NCBI GenBank assembly: GCA_964552035.1
Contig: CAZKFN010000003.1
Location: 1-56,290, forward strand
Reading direction: 5' to 3'
Length of the DNA: 56,290 nucleotides
Source: CAZKFN01 sp964552035
GTDB taxonomy: Bacteria; Bacteroidota; Bacteroidia; Flavobacteriales_E; Vicingaceae
Made by a program: the position numbers and the translations under genes. Below are positions 44,721 to 54,175 of this stretch, one piece after another. Position 1 is the stretch's first letter; each line of letters opens with the position of its first letter. Under the pieces are notes generated by a model, which saw only the letters and a program-made list of their open reading frames with translations, did no database searches and was not told where the DNA came from.

Positions 44721-46559
44721 ATGGGATATAAGAGCATGGCTGCTTGTGTAGCTGATTTAGAAAAAAACGGACATTTAGTAAGGATTAAAGATGAAGTAGA
44801 TCCTGATTTGCAAATGGCTTCAATTCATCTAAGAGTATATGCTGCTAATGGACCTGCAATACTCTATGAAAATGTGAAGGGGACTCCATTCCCTGCAGTT
44901 TCTAATCTCTTTGGTACGCTGGAAAGAAGTAGGTTTATCTTTAGAGATACTTTAGAGAAAGTTAAAAAAATTGTACAGGTAAAAGGGGATATCTCTAAAG
45001 CAATTAAACAACCGTTAAAACACCTTGGCCTACCTTTTTTTGCATTAAATGCTCTACCTCTCAAAAGTATTGGTAAACCAGCTGTTTCTTATGGAGAAAC
45101 ACAAATCGACCAATTGCCTCAGCTAAAATCTTGGCCTATGGACGGTGGGCCATTTATTACTTTGCCGTTAGTTTATACTGAAGATGTTGAGAACCCTTCT
45201 ATAATGAATTCAAACTTAGGGATGTATAGAATACAAATGGCTGGCAATGAATACATACCCAATAGAGAAGTGGGTTTACATTATCAAATTCATAGAGGAA
45301 TTGGGGTGCATCAGGCTAAAGCAAATGCTATAGGGAAACCCTTACCTGTATCTATATTTGTAGGTGGCCCGCCTTCACATACTTTTGCTGGAGTAATGCC
45401 TTTGCCAGAAGGACTATCAGAGCTAACTTTTGCCGGTGCTCTAGGAGGTAGAAGATTTAGGTATAAGAGGGAAGGGGATTATGTTTTATCTTCTGATGCT
45501 GATTTTGTAATTACAGGTAAAGTTTATCCTAAAGAAAACAAACCAGAAGGCCCTTTTGGAGATCATTTAGGATATTATTCACTTGTGCATGATTTTCCCC
45601 TAATGAAGGTTGAAAAGGTTTACCATCGTAAAAATGCAATTTGGCCCTTTACTGTTGTAGGTCGTCCTCCACAAGAGGATACTTCTTTTGGTAACTTGAT
45701 TCATGAAATCACGGGTACTATAATTCCCAAAGAAATTCCAGGCCTAATAGCAGTGAATGCAGTAGATGAAGCAGGAGTTCACCCATTACTTTTTGCCATA
45801 GGTAGTGAAAGATATACACCCTTTTATCAAATTGACGAACCTTCTGAATTATTGACAATTGCCAATCATATACTGGGTTATGGACAAATGTCATTGGCGA
45901 AATTTTTATTAATTGCTGCCCAAGAAGATAATAACAACCTTAGCGTAAATAACAAAGAGGATTTTTTTAAACACATGCTTGAACGATTGAATTGGGAGAG
46001 AGATTTGCATTTTCAAACCAATACCTCTATGGACACATTAGACTATAGCTCTATGGAATTAAACAAAGGTTCTAAGGTTGTTATGGCAGCTGTAGGATCT
46101 GTAATTAGGGAGCTGAATACTACTTTACCAGCTGTAGATTGGCCAGAGGAAATCAAAGAGGTACAATTGGCTTTTCCCGGTGTTTTATCTGTAGAAATAG
46201 GAGTTTTTACTTCTTATGAAAAAGAGGAAGATAAAATTGAAAAATTAACTCAAAAACTTAAAACAATTCAAGATAAATTACATGGTATTGCTATGATTAT
46301 CCTTGCAGATGATGCAAAATTTATAGCTCAAAGCTTTTCTAATTTACTTTGGGCTACGTTTACTAGAGCCAATCCTTCTCATGATATTTATGGTGTGGAT
46401 TCTTTTATAGAATTTAAACATTGGGGATGTAAAGGCCCCTTGATTATTGATAGTAGAATCAAAGGACATCATGCGCCTATATTAGAAACAGACCCTACGG
46501 TAGAAAGATTGGTAGATGAGCTAGGAAAGAAAGGAGGACCGCTAGAAGGAATTATATAA
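44721..46559 (+). CDS. UbiD family decarboxylase
   Basis: 612 residues. The prenylated-FMN decarboxylase fold is clear: LHYQIHRGIGVHQAKANAIG, ISIFVGGPPSHTFAGVMP-like segment near 205-225, GGRRFRYKREGDYVLSSDAD, and GPFGDHLGYYSLVHDFPLM, plus the Glu-bearing GNLIHEITG. UbiD enzymes need the prenyl-FMN made by UbiX and act on aromatic or unsaturated acids; in this phylum a member serves quinone synthesis. Which substrate is used here is not shown by context. A -7-like TATTTTTG lies at 44666-44673. Confidence 0.9.
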   Translation: MGYKSMAACVADLEKNGHLVRIKDEVDPDLQMASIHLRVYAANGPAILYENVKGTPFPAVSNLFGTLERSRFIFRDTLEKVKKIVQVKGDISKAIKQPLKHLGLPFFALNALPLKSIGKPAVSYGETQIDQLPQLKSWPMDGGPFITLPLVYTEDVENPSIMNSNLGMYRIQMAGNEYIPNREVGLHYQIHRGIGVHQAKANAIGKPLPVSIFVGGPPSHTFAGVMPLPEGLSELTFAGALGGRRFRYKREGDYVLSSDADFVITGKVYPKENKPEGPFGDHLGYYSLVHDFPLMKVEKVYHRKNAIWPFTVVGRPPQEDTSFGNLIHEITGTIIPKEIPGLIAVNAVDEAGVHPLLFAIGSERYTPFYQIDEPSELLTIANHILGYGQMSLAKFLLIAAQEDNNNLSVNNKEDFFKHMLERLNWERDLHFQTNTSMDTLDYSSMELNKGSKVVMAAVGSVIRELNTTLPAVDWPEEIKEVQLAFPGVLSVEIGVFTSYEKEEDKIEKLTQKLKTIQDKLHGIAMIILADDAKFIAQSFSNLLWATFTRANPSHDIYGVDSFIEFKHWGCKGPLIIDSRIKGHHAPILETDPTVERLVDELGKKGGPLEGII

Positions 46560-46579
46560 TTTAACTTTTTAATAAAAAA

Positions 46580-47719
46580 TCACTTTACAAAAGCATCATA
46601 CATTCCATCAACAAATTCGAAGGCAAAGTCTTTGAGGTTAGAATCGGTAATTACCATTAAAATGATATCACAGTTTTTGATTTCCTCTTCATAAGTGGTC
46701 TCCCATCGATATCTTAATCTATCTACCGTGGAATGAATTACATAATTATAATACCAATAGTATTTACTGCTAAAAGCTTGATTGATGATATCTTTCTCAA
46801 AAATATCCCAATAAAAACTGTCACCCATTAACAATATCTCTGGGACTTTACATTTTGGATTTAATGCTTTAAAAGAATAGGTGGGGTAGGCTAATTTTAT
46901 AGAAGGTAGGTCTATCAATAGATTTAAGTATTCCTCAATATCGTTGTCTCTTCCAATTGCTGTGTCTGAAATAATAATTTCATCTCCAATAATAAATTCA
47001 TTTCTTTGCGCATACCCCAGAGAAGCAATATATTTAATCAAGGAATCTACAGCTAAGGTTTCTCCATATGTTGACCAATGCGTTCCATTATTTGGGAAAA
47101 GTGGGTACTTAGCATTAGGTTTTAATTCCTCAAACCATTTTTTAAAGTCCACTACTTTTATATCGGTTTTAGACAATTCTTTTAGATAAACTTCGTAATT
47201 TGTAGTAGTTTTTACCTCAGGATTATAGCGGTCGGGGATATATTCAGGGTAATAACTTCCTTTACCTGGAGCTAATAAAAGTATAATTTCTTTGTCTTGC
47301 TTTTTTAGAGCGGAATATACAGCACTCAGCTTTCTAACCTTAGTTTGAATGAGTTCATAACCGACAAAGCTTCTACCTAATGCTTCTAAGATATAAGGTT
47401 CTTCGTACCACATATTATTTTTGCCTTTTACCTTACTCTTCGTATCGTTAAAGAGGCTATACTGAGTTTGATTATAAAGCCTCACAAAGAAGGGTCTAAA
47501 GCCAAAATGTTGATTTAGATGTCTTTCTTGCTTTTCTTGATAATCTCCTTCTAACCAGGAGTTCCAAATGAATTTGGTATTCTTATATATTTCATAAGCT
47601 CCTTTTAAGGGCTTTTCTTTAAAAATGTGAAGATATTGCTGAGAAACAGGAATAAATAGGAGTATCAATAGGAATATTGCTAAACTCTTTTTTATAATAT
47701 ATTCTCTTCTTTTATCCAT
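46580..47719 (-). CDS. AlgX/AlgJ-like SGNH acyltransferase partner of MBOAT protein
   Basis: 379 residues with an N-terminal membrane anchor at about 10-28. The rest resembles the periplasmic SGNH-type alginate acetylation proteins: ERHLNQHFGFRPFFVRLYNQ, a GDSF nucleophile motif (LLMGDSFYWD) and NNGTHWSTYG, which brings the His near the Ser. Together with the MBOAT gene just upstream, its ATG overlapping that stop by one base (TAATG), it probably takes acetyl groups to a surface polysaccharide or other glycan. The acceptor is unknown. Confidence 0.82.
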   Translation of the reverse strand: MDKRREYIIKKSLAIFLLILLFIPVSQQYLHIFKEKPLKGAYEIYKNTKFIWNSWLEGDYQEKQERHLNQHFGFRPFFVRLYNQTQYSLFNDTKSKVKGKNNMWYEEPYILEALGRSFVGYELIQTKVRKLSAVYSALKKQDKEIILLLAPGKGSYYPEYIPDRYNPEVKTTTNYEVYLKELSKTDIKVVDFKKWFEELKPNAKYPLFPNNGTHWSTYGETLAVDSLIKYIASLGYAQRNEFIIGDEIIISDTAIGRDNDIEEYLNLLIDLPSIKLAYPTYSFKALNPKCKVPEILLMGDSFYWDIFEKDIINQAFSSKYYWYYNYVIHSTVDRLRYRWETTYEEEIKNCDIILMVITDSNLKDFAFEFVDGMYDAFVK

Positions 47720-49140
47720 TAGAATCTAAAATAAATAAAAGGGTTAAATCCTGAAGCAGTTATTGAGCTTAATGATAGGATAAATAATGCTAACATGATT
47801 GGGGCTAAATAGGCATGTTGTTTTAAGTTATACTTTTCCTTTTCTAAAAAGAAAGTTTGTAATTTTTTACCCCATTTAAAGGATACGAGAAAGGAAAAGA
47901 AAATAGCAATAACAAATAGAGTGTAAAAAGCTGGAATAGTGTTCCATGTCCACCCGCCTTCAAAAACGAACATTTTTTGTAGGTAAAGAGTAAATTCTTC
48001 CGCTGTTTCCAGTCTAAAAAGTACCCAACCTACAACGACAATAAAAAAAGTAATAATCATGGCGGGAATTTTACCAATCCAATTTAGAAATTTAAGTAAA
48101 AATAAACGATCTAGGATTAAAAAGAATCCATGAAAAGCCCCCCAAAAGACAAAATTCCAGGAAGCCCCATGCCATAAGCCTGATAGTAGGAATACAATCC
48201 AAAGGTTAAAAAATAACCTCCACTTAGTTTTTACTCGATTTCCACCTAATGGTATATAAAGATATTCTCTCATAAAATCTCCAAGAGTAATGTGCCATCT
48301 TCTCCAAAACTCACTAATACTTTTTGAAGTGTAGGGGGAATTAAAGTTTTCAGGGAATTTAAAACCCATGATTTTCCCTAAGCCTATAGCCATATCCGAA
48401 TAACCAGAAAAATCAAAATAAATTTGAAAAGTATATGCAAAAGCACCTAACCATGCAGTAGCCGTGGATATATCTTCTAAATCGTTATTAAAAATAAGAT
48501 CAGCTTGTTCAGCCATGACGTTGGCTATTAGTACTTTCTTTGCTAACCCTATACAAAAACGATAGGCTCCACTGAGTTTGTCATCAACTTTTTCATCCCT
48601 TTCAACGATTTGTTCGGCAATGGTTTGAAAACGTACGATAGGTCCAGCAATCATTTGCGGAAAAGACATGATATAAAGTAAGTAATCCGTTACTTTATTT
48701 AACGGTGGATGAACTTTTCTATAGACGTCAATAGAGTAAGTGAGTGTCTGAAAGGTATAAAAGGAAATGCCGATAGGTAAGGCAATTGCTGTCCAAGACA
48801 CCTCCTCAATTCCTATAGAGTTTAATACGGCGTTGACATTTTCTATAAAGAAGTTAGCATATTTAAAATAAGCTAACATTCCTAGATTGATAAAAATAGA
48901 GAGACTAAGAAATTGTTTTTTTATCTTTTGAGTTTTACTTCTATGGATTTGCTGGACAATAAAAAAATCTAGGACCGTAACAGGAACTAGCAAAAATACA
49001 AATGATGGAGCTCCCCAAGCATAGAAAAAAATACTGGCAATTAGTATGATATAATTTTTAAGCTTTTTACCAAGACAGTGATAGAGCAGTAAAAAAACAG
49101 GTAAAAAGTATAAAAGAAATAGGCTACTACTAAAAACCAA
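47719..49140 (-). CDS. MBOAT family O-acyltransferase (AlgI-like)
   Basis: 473 residues with about 11 membrane helices. Hallmarks are SFYTFQTLTYSIDVYR near residue 127, FPQMIAGPIVRF, SISEFWRRWHITLGDFMREY and LSGLWHGASWNFVFWGAFHG with the catalytic His. The family passes acyl groups across the membrane to an extracellular acceptor. It is the first gene of a two-gene unit with the AlgJ-like gene. A TATATTTG -7 element lies 35 bp upstream. Confidence 0.93.
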   Translation of the reverse strand: MVFSSSLFLLYFLPVFLLLYHCLGKKLKNYIILIASIFFYAWGAPSFVFLLVPVTVLDFFIVQQIHRSKTQKIKKQFLSLSIFINLGMLAYFKYANFFIENVNAVLNSIGIEEVSWTAIALPIGISFYTFQTLTYSIDVYRKVHPPLNKVTDYLLYIMSFPQMIAGPIVRFQTIAEQIVERDEKVDDKLSGAYRFCIGLAKKVLIANVMAEQADLIFNNDLEDISTATAWLGAFAYTFQIYFDFSGYSDMAIGLGKIMGFKFPENFNSPYTSKSISEFWRRWHITLGDFMREYLYIPLGGNRVKTKWRLFFNLWIVFLLSGLWHGASWNFVFWGAFHGFFLILDRLFLLKFLNWIGKIPAMIITFFIVVVGWVLFRLETAEEFTLYLQKMFVFEGGWTWNTIPAFYTLFVIAIFFSFLVSFKWGKKLQTFFLEKEKYNLKQHAYLAPIMLALFILSLSSITASGFNPFIYFRF

Positions 49141-49175
49141 GTACTAAAGAATCTAATTTAATTGAAAAATTTTAA

Positions 49176-49202
49176 CAAATATAATACATTCATTTTATCA
49201 AA
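49176..49202 (-). promoter_or_regulatory. Promoter of the MBOAT/AlgJ-like pair
   Basis: On the minus strand TTTG (49202-49199), a 15-base spacer and TATATTTG (49183-49176). The -7 match is exact; the spacer is shorter than usual. Confidence 0.4.
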
Positions 49203-49300
49203 AGGAAAAAACTACTTCGATAAAATACAACTCATTAATACCTTTTAAAAAAGTATAATATTAATGGTTTTATAAATTGTGAACATTAGATTGTTAATAC

Positions 49301-49329
49301 AAAAAAAGACCTGCAATAGAGCAGGTCTT
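49301..49329 (-). terminator. Intrinsic terminator after the DUF1573 gene
   Basis: On the minus strand a GACCTGC/GCAGGTC stem (loop TCTATT), extended by two A-T pairs, followed by seven T. Confidence 0.88.
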
Positions 49330-49336
49330 CAAAGGA

Positions 49337-49930
49337 TTATCCACCTATCATTAATTCTCCAGAGCCTGCTCCTCCGTCTGTACCTGGAGTAACATTGGCT
49401 TTAATATTTAAGATGGTTGTAGCCGGTTCTGTATTTGCAGTAATGGTTACAGTTTTTTGTTGTCGATTGCTTTGTGTACCTGGATTATATACTACTTCGA
49501 TTTCACCTGTTCCTCCTGGTGGAATAGGCTCTCTTGGATAGTTAGGAACAGTACAACCGCAACTTCCTTGAGCATCGGTTATGATTAAAGGATTTTCACC
49601 AGTATTGGTAAAGGTAAAAACCGTTGGGTTATGAGAATTTTGTTCAATAGTACCAAAATCGTGCTCTAGGCTTGCAAATTGGATGTCTGTTTTTGGCCCT
49701 GTTGGAACGTTTCTTTGCTCCAAACCTTGTGCTCGCTGATTGTCTTGTGTCATTGAAGCTTCAATGCTTTGTCCTTGTTGGTTAGGTGTTGCAACAGCAT
49801 TATTTATTCCTTGAGAAATAGGGGTTTTTTCATATTTAATTCCCTTATTACTTCCTAAAAGGATTATAGTGTTTGCAATGGTTGCAACTGCAACAAGCAC
49901 CAAAAGTCCATTTTTTAAATTGTCATTCAT
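49337..49930 (-). CDS. DUF1573 domain protein with N-terminal membrane anchor
   Basis: 197 residues. One hydrophobic helix at about 8-25, then a Gln/Asn-rich linker, then a DUF1573 domain at about 82-185 with ASLEHDFGTIEQN, FTFTNTGENPLIITDAQGSC and GCTVPNYPREPIPPGGTGEI. The immunoglobulin-like ASH/DUF1573 fold is common in Bacteroidota exported proteins; its task is unknown. It lies 39 bp after the S41 protease gene, with a TATATTTG element (49961-49968) in between, so it may be in an operon, have its own start, or both. Confidence 0.9.
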   Translation of the reverse strand: MNDNLKNGLLVLVAVATIANTIILLGSNKGIKYEKTPISQGINNAVATPNQQGQSIEASMTQDNQRAQGLEQRNVPTGPKTDIQFASLEHDFGTIEQNSHNPTVFTFTNTGENPLIITDAQGSCGCTVPNYPREPIPPGGTGEIEVVYNPGTQSNRQQKTVTITANTEPATTILNIKANVTPGTDGGAGSGELMIGG

Positions 49931-49960
49931 GATGATAAAATAGTTTTTAGTTTAATAATA

Positions 49961-49968
49961 CAAATATA
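49961..49968 (-). promoter_or_regulatory. -7 element before the DUF1573 gene
   Basis: TATATTTG on the minus strand, exact TAnnTTTG, 30 bases before the ATG. No -33 at the usual distance. Confidence 0.35.
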
Positions 49969-49969
49969 A

Positions 49970-51580
49970 TTAATCATGTTCAAGTTTTGCCTTCATATAC
50001 TCACCACTTTCCAATAACTTAATTGCTTCGGTATAAGTGTTACTTATGTTGTTGATTATGTGAAAGTAAGAAGAGGTGTCAAATAGTCCTCTAGCAATAA
50101 GTGCTTTGATTTGAACGTGAATTAGTTCTTTAGAAACTTCATACTCCTCTTCGTTTTTCTCCACTTTTTTCTTTTCAGCCAACTTAAAAAAATCATTTAA
50201 TAACTTTTCATCTACTTCAAAATTTTCTTCAAAATCTTTAAAAGTAGGATAGGTCTTTTTATATTTCTTTCTGTTCTTGTCGAGATAGGTAATTGAGAAT
50301 TCATTATACACTCCCTTTTGAATCAGGTTTTTATTTAATTCAGAATTAAAAGAAGTGTCTAAGGGAATAAAAATGTCAGGCATAATTCCACCACCTCCAT
50401 ACACTAATCTATTGTTTGGAGTATAGAATTTTAGAGAATCTGGGAAATTGATGCTATCAGCTTTAAAAAGTTCTCCATGTTTTAGTCTTCTATTAATTTC
50501 ATTATAATAATCTTCTTTGCCTTTCTCATAAGGCCTTTGAATTGATCTTCCTGTAGGAGTATAATATCGAGCTGTAGTTAAACGCACCACAGAACCATCA
50601 GACAGAGGGAAAGGCTTTTGTACCAAACCTTTACCAAATGACCTTCGTCCAAGAACTAAGCCTCTATCCCAATCTTGAACAGCTCCAGAAACAATTTCAG
50701 AGGCGGAAGCAGACCCTTCATCTATTAAAATAATAAGTTTTCCCTCTTTAAAGCTTCCATTTGATGTTGCTTTAAATTCCTCTCGTCTTTGTTTCATACC
50801 TTCCGTATATACAATCATTTTATCTTTGTCCAAAAACTCATCGGCTAAACGAAAAGCGGTATTTAAATACCCACCACCATTTCCTCTTAAATCTAGGATT
50901 AAACTTTCAGCTCCATCGCGTTTGAGTGTGTCAAGAGCTTGCTTAAACTCATTCATTGTTGTTCGAGCAAAGCGATTGACTTTTATATACCCAATGCTTG
51001 GAGTAGCCATATAGGAAGCATCTACACTGTATATTGGGATTTTATCTCGGGTAATTGAGAAGTCTAATAATTCTTTAGCTCCATATCTCTCAATTTGGAC
51101 ATTTACTATCGTCCCTTTTTTACCTCTTAAAAGTTTTTGAACATCGTTGTTAGTTACGCCAGTACCTGCAACATTTTCTCCTTCTACCGTTACTATTCTA
51201 TCTCCAGGCAAAATTCCTAGCTTTTCTGAAGGACCTCCAGAGATTGGGGAAACGACAATAATAGTGTCGTGGAGTATATTAAATTGAATACCTATTCCTT
51301 CAAAATTCCCTTCTAAAGGTTCATTCATTCTTTCTAATTCTTCTGCAGGAATGTAAACCGAATGAGGATCTAATTCTTTAAGAAGGCCCACAATGGCATC
51401 TTCAGCCATTTTTGAATTGTCCACTTCATCCACATAAGCATAATTGATAACTGAAAGAAGGTTTTCAAGTTTTATAGTAGCCTTATTCTTTTCATTAATA
51501 ATGCTATCTGATTGTGCGTAAGCAATACTCCCGCTATAGGTAAGTAATAAGATAATAATTAAAATAAAAGTTTTCCTCAT
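49970..51580 (-). CDS. S41 family C-terminal processing protease
   Basis: 536 residues with a signal peptide at about 1-22. A PDZ domain (about 90-170, GIGIQFNILHDTIIVV) precedes the catalytic domain. The Ser-Lys dyad is Ser292 in DEGSASASEI and Lys317 in RSFGKGLVQ, 25 residues apart as in other tail-specific proteases. A long C-terminal part (about 400-536) follows. It probably trims or degrades exported proteins in the periplasm. A TACTTTTG element ends 7 bases before the ATG. Confidence 0.94.
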   Translation of the reverse strand: MRKTFILIIILLLTYSGSIAYAQSDSIINEKNKATIKLENLLSVINYAYVDEVDNSKMAEDAIVGLLKELDPHSVYIPAEELERMNEPLEGNFEGIGIQFNILHDTIIVVSPISGGPSEKLGILPGDRIVTVEGENVAGTGVTNNDVQKLLRGKKGTIVNVQIERYGAKELLDFSITRDKIPIYSVDASYMATPSIGYIKVNRFARTTMNEFKQALDTLKRDGAESLILDLRGNGGGYLNTAFRLADEFLDKDKMIVYTEGMKQRREEFKATSNGSFKEGKLIILIDEGSASASEIVSGAVQDWDRGLVLGRRSFGKGLVQKPFPLSDGSVVRLTTARYYTPTGRSIQRPYEKGKEDYYNEINRRLKHGELFKADSINFPDSLKFYTPNNRLVYGGGGIMPDIFIPLDTSFNSELNKNLIQKGVYNEFSITYLDKNRKKYKKTYPTFKDFEENFEVDEKLLNDFFKLAEKKKVEKNEEEYEVSKELIHVQIKALIARGLFDTSSYFHIINNISNTYTEAIKLLESGEYMKAKLEHD

Positions 51581-51587
51581 AGTTTTT

Positions 51588-51595
51588 CAAAAGTA
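51588..51595 (-). promoter_or_regulatory. -7 element next to the S41 protease start
   Basis: TACTTTTG on the minus strand, exact match, ending 7 bases before the ATG. Points to a leaderless or nearly leaderless message. Confidence 0.4.
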
Positions 51596-51832
51596 ATCAA
51601 ATGCAAGAATGAATTGAAGTTAATAGAAGTTAATAACCTCTTCTTTTTAAAACATTTTAGTAAATCTTAGCTTCAATTTCAATATGTTGGGGCAAGTTTT
51701 TTAATTTTATTTGTCTTTAGCTGGTATTTTAAACATGATTATAGGCTAAGATAAGTTATTAAAAAGAAAAGATGATTGTATAATTTTTAAAACAAGAATT
51801 ACTTTTTTAGTAAATTCGCTTAATTGAAATGA

Positions 51833-52378
51833 ATGATAACTTTTATGAAACGCTTAAATGCTCTTAAAATCAATATTCCTCGCTTAATCCTTACCAATAA
51901 ACTGGGAGCGCTTACCATAATATTAATTACTCTTTTCTTTGGCATTTCTTGTGGCAGCACTGCAAATTCAGAGGAAGTTTCAAACAAAGAACCATCTGAG
52001 GAAAACATAAAAACTACTGAGGCAGCTGCTCATGATGGGGATTATCAATTGCACGATATTTGGAATACAACTCATATTTTTCAGGAAGAACTTGTAGGAG
52101 TAGAAAATAGGCCTACACTTGAAGTTAATCTCGCTGATTTAGAAATTATGGGAAGCAACGGATGCAACCATTATAATGGAAAGATTACTAGATATTCTAA
52201 AAATAGAATCAACTTTGGGAATATAGCAGTTACCAATAAAATGTGTTTAGAAATGGAAGTCCCAGACTCCTTTGATGATGCTTTAAATAAAGTAGCGTAT
52301 TATAGTAGAGAAAATTTGATTCTCTATTTTTATGACGATGCTGGAGATTTGATTTTGCAATTTGCTAAAGGAGATTAA
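51833..52378 (+). CDS. META-domain lipoprotein
   Basis: 181 residues. A basic N-terminus and hydrophobic stretch end in a lipobox (FFGISC, Cys40); with the Met at residue 5 as start the signal would still be long. After an acidic linker the META/HslJ fold shows LHDIWNTTHI, IMGSNGCNHYNGKI and FGNIAVTNKMCLEM. META proteins are linked with heat-shock or motility in other bacteria; the role here is not known. It is a single gene, divergent from the S41 protease gene. Confidence 0.87.
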   Translation: MITFMKRLNALKINIPRLILTNKLGALTIILITLFFGISCGSTANSEEVSNKEPSEENIKTTEAAAHDGDYQLHDIWNTTHIFQEELVGVENRPTLEVNLADLEIMGSNGCNHYNGKITRYSKNRINFGNIAVTNKMCLEMEVPDSFDDALNKVAYYSRENLILYFYDDAGDLILQFAKGD

Positions 52379-52396
52379 TTGTATTAATAATACAAT
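52378..52396 (+). terminator. Weak hairpin at the META gene stop
   Basis: An 8-bp stem ATTGTATT/AATACAAT with loop AAT that begins on the last base of the stop codon. No T run follows, so termination is uncertain. Confidence 0.25.
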
Positions 52397-52472
52397 ATTC
52401 TAGCTGGTTGTAGATATATTATCATTAGAGCATTTTATAAAGGACGTTTTTATCCGTTATATAGATTTTCCT

Positions 52473-52480
52473 TATATTTG
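52473..52480 (+). promoter_or_regulatory. -7 element before the NADH dehydrogenase gene
   Basis: TATATTTG, exact TAnnTTTG, 43 bases before the ATG. A TTTT at 52447-52450 could stand in for the -33 TTTG with a 22-base spacer. Confidence 0.4.
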
Positions 52481-52523
52481 CTTAGTAAAAATTTTGTAGA
52501 ATCCAGCATAAGAATATGGTATT

Positions 52524-53840
52524 ATGAATCAGGCACAAAAACATGTAATAATTATTGGTGGGGGTTTTGGAGGTATTTCTGTTGCAAAGCAATTGAGAGG
52601 TAAGAACATAAAAGTTACTTTAATTGATAAATCCAATCACCACCTTTTTCAACCTTTATTATATCAAGTTGCCGCTGCTGCATTATCTCCAGGTGATATT
52701 GCAACTCCAATAAGAAGAATAGTTGGAAAAAACTCAAACATTAATGTTTTACTTGGAGAAGTCGTTTCTATTTCATCTAAAGAGAGCAAGATTTATTTAT
52801 TAGATGGACGTGAAATAGCTTATGATAATTTAGTTATAGCAGTAGGAGCACGTTATAATTATTTTGGACATGATTCTTGGAGTGAATATGCTCCAGGATT
52901 AAAGTCTGTAAGTGATGCCTTAAAAATTAGAGAACGGATTTTACTTTCCTTAGAAGAGGCAGAACAGATGGAAGATAGAGAAGCTAGAAAGCCTCATTTA
53001 ACCTATGTACTTATTGGAGGCGGACCAACGGGTGTTGAAATGGCTGGTGCAATTGCTGAAATTACTAAAAAAGATATACAGTCAGATTATCGAAATATTT
53101 CTCCTAAAGACAGTAGAATTGTCTTGATCGAAGCATCTAATGGTATTTTGAATGGCTATCCAAAACCCTTACCAGAGAAGGCTAAAAAAATGCTTAAAAA
53201 AATGGGTATTGAAATAATACTAGGTAAGCCTGTTACAGATATAGAGAAAGGAAAGGTGTTTTATGAAGGTGGAGAAATAGAAAGTTATAATATTATTTGG
53301 GCTGCGGGAATTGTTGCAAATCCTATAGTTAAAATGTTAGATGCTGAGCTGGATAGAAATAATAGAGTAATTGTAAAAGAAGATTTAAGTCTTCCTAAAC
53401 ATGAGAATATTTATGTGATTGGGGATGCTGCACATACCAAAAACAAACAAGGTCAAGTTCTTCCTTCAATTGCTCCAGTTGCTACACAGCAAGGGCAGTT
53501 TGTTGGAAAGTTGTTGGCTGGAAGATACACCAAAGGAAAGGATGTGTTTAAGTATAAAGATAAGGGCTCAATGGCTACAATTGGTAAAGCTAAAGCTGTA
53601 GCAGATATAAGAGGATTCAAATTTAGCGGATTTACAGCCTGGATGTTGTGGTCTGTAATACATATTTTATATTTAATCGATTTTAGAAATCGATTTCATG
53701 TATTTATAGAATGGATTTGGTATTACTTCGCAGGTAAAAGGGGAGTGCGTTTAATTACCGACCGTTCTTCATGTGAGCATTGTTCAATAAAGGATCCCCA
53801 AGATAAAGAAAGCGTCAATGTTCAAGGTGTTAAAAAATAG
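52524..53840 (+). CDS. ndh: Type II NADH dehydrogenase (FAD-dependent)
   Basis: 438 residues. Two Rossmann dinucleotide sites are seen: IIGGGFGGISVAKQL (FAD, residues 10-24) and LIGGGPTGVEMAGAIAEI (NADH, about 166-183). FQPLLYQVAAAALSPGDIA and the VIGDAAH ... SIAPVATQQG region are the quinone-side and FAD-binding signatures of NDH-2. A C-terminal amphipathic part with ILYLIDFRNRFHVFIEWIWY should bind the membrane. It passes electrons from NADH to menaquinone without pumping protons. Stands as a single gene. Confidence 0.93.
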   Translation: MNQAQKHVIIIGGGFGGISVAKQLRGKNIKVTLIDKSNHHLFQPLLYQVAAAALSPGDIATPIRRIVGKNSNINVLLGEVVSISSKESKIYLLDGREIAYDNLVIAVGARYNYFGHDSWSEYAPGLKSVSDALKIRERILLSLEEAEQMEDREARKPHLTYVLIGGGPTGVEMAGAIAEITKKDIQSDYRNISPKDSRIVLIEASNGILNGYPKPLPEKAKKMLKKMGIEIILGKPVTDIEKGKVFYEGGEIESYNIIWAAGIVANPIVKMLDAELDRNNRVIVKEDLSLPKHENIYVIGDAAHTKNKQGQVLPSIAPVATQQGQFVGKLLAGRYTKGKDVFKYKDKGSMATIGKAKAVADIRGFKFSGFTAWMLWSVIHILYLIDFRNRFHVFIEWIWYYFAGKRGVRLITDRSSCEHCSIKDPQDKESVNVQGVKK

Positions 53841-54075
53841 AGGAGAGTTTAATAGAATCATTTTAAGTGTGAATAAGGATTAGTTAATAAAGCAAAATAA
53901 TAAAGTAAACACTAAGAGGATTTATTAAGTTGAAAATAATTAAGTTGAAGAGTGGTAAAAAGAGGAGAGGGAAGTGTTAGGTATAAATAGTGAGCCAAGT
54001 AAACATTTATTAAATTGAGATGTAAATAAGTAGTAGTTATTTTTATATATAATATTCTTAAGACTTAATTATTTG

Positions 54076-54116
54076 ACTTCGATTTTTTCAATTCATTGAA
54101 AAAATCGAAGTTTTTA
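54076..54116. terminator. Perfect 16-bp hairpin, likely bidirectional terminator
   Basis: Stem 54076-54091 with 54096-54111, loop TTCA, followed by T-rich sequence on the plus strand. It lies 235 bp after ndh and 64 bp before the rhomboid gene. Confidence 0.75.
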
Positions 54117-54160
54117 TTTAAATATTTCCAGTCTAAGTTAAACGTTATTATATAAGCTGT

Positions 54161-54168
54161 TATCTTTG
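54161..54168 (+). promoter_or_regulatory. -7 element next to the rhomboid start
   Basis: TATCTTTG, exact TAnnTTTG, ending 7 bases before the ATG. No clear -33 TTG. Confidence 0.4.
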
Positions 54169-54175
54169 AACAATA

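Larger units (their letters stand above)
53841..54175. other. 335-bp intergenic region
   Basis: Spacer between the NADH dehydrogenase and rhomboid genes. It holds the 16-bp hairpin at 54076-54111 and a -7 element at 54161-54168. The first 230 bases show nothing recognisable. Confidence 0.5.
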
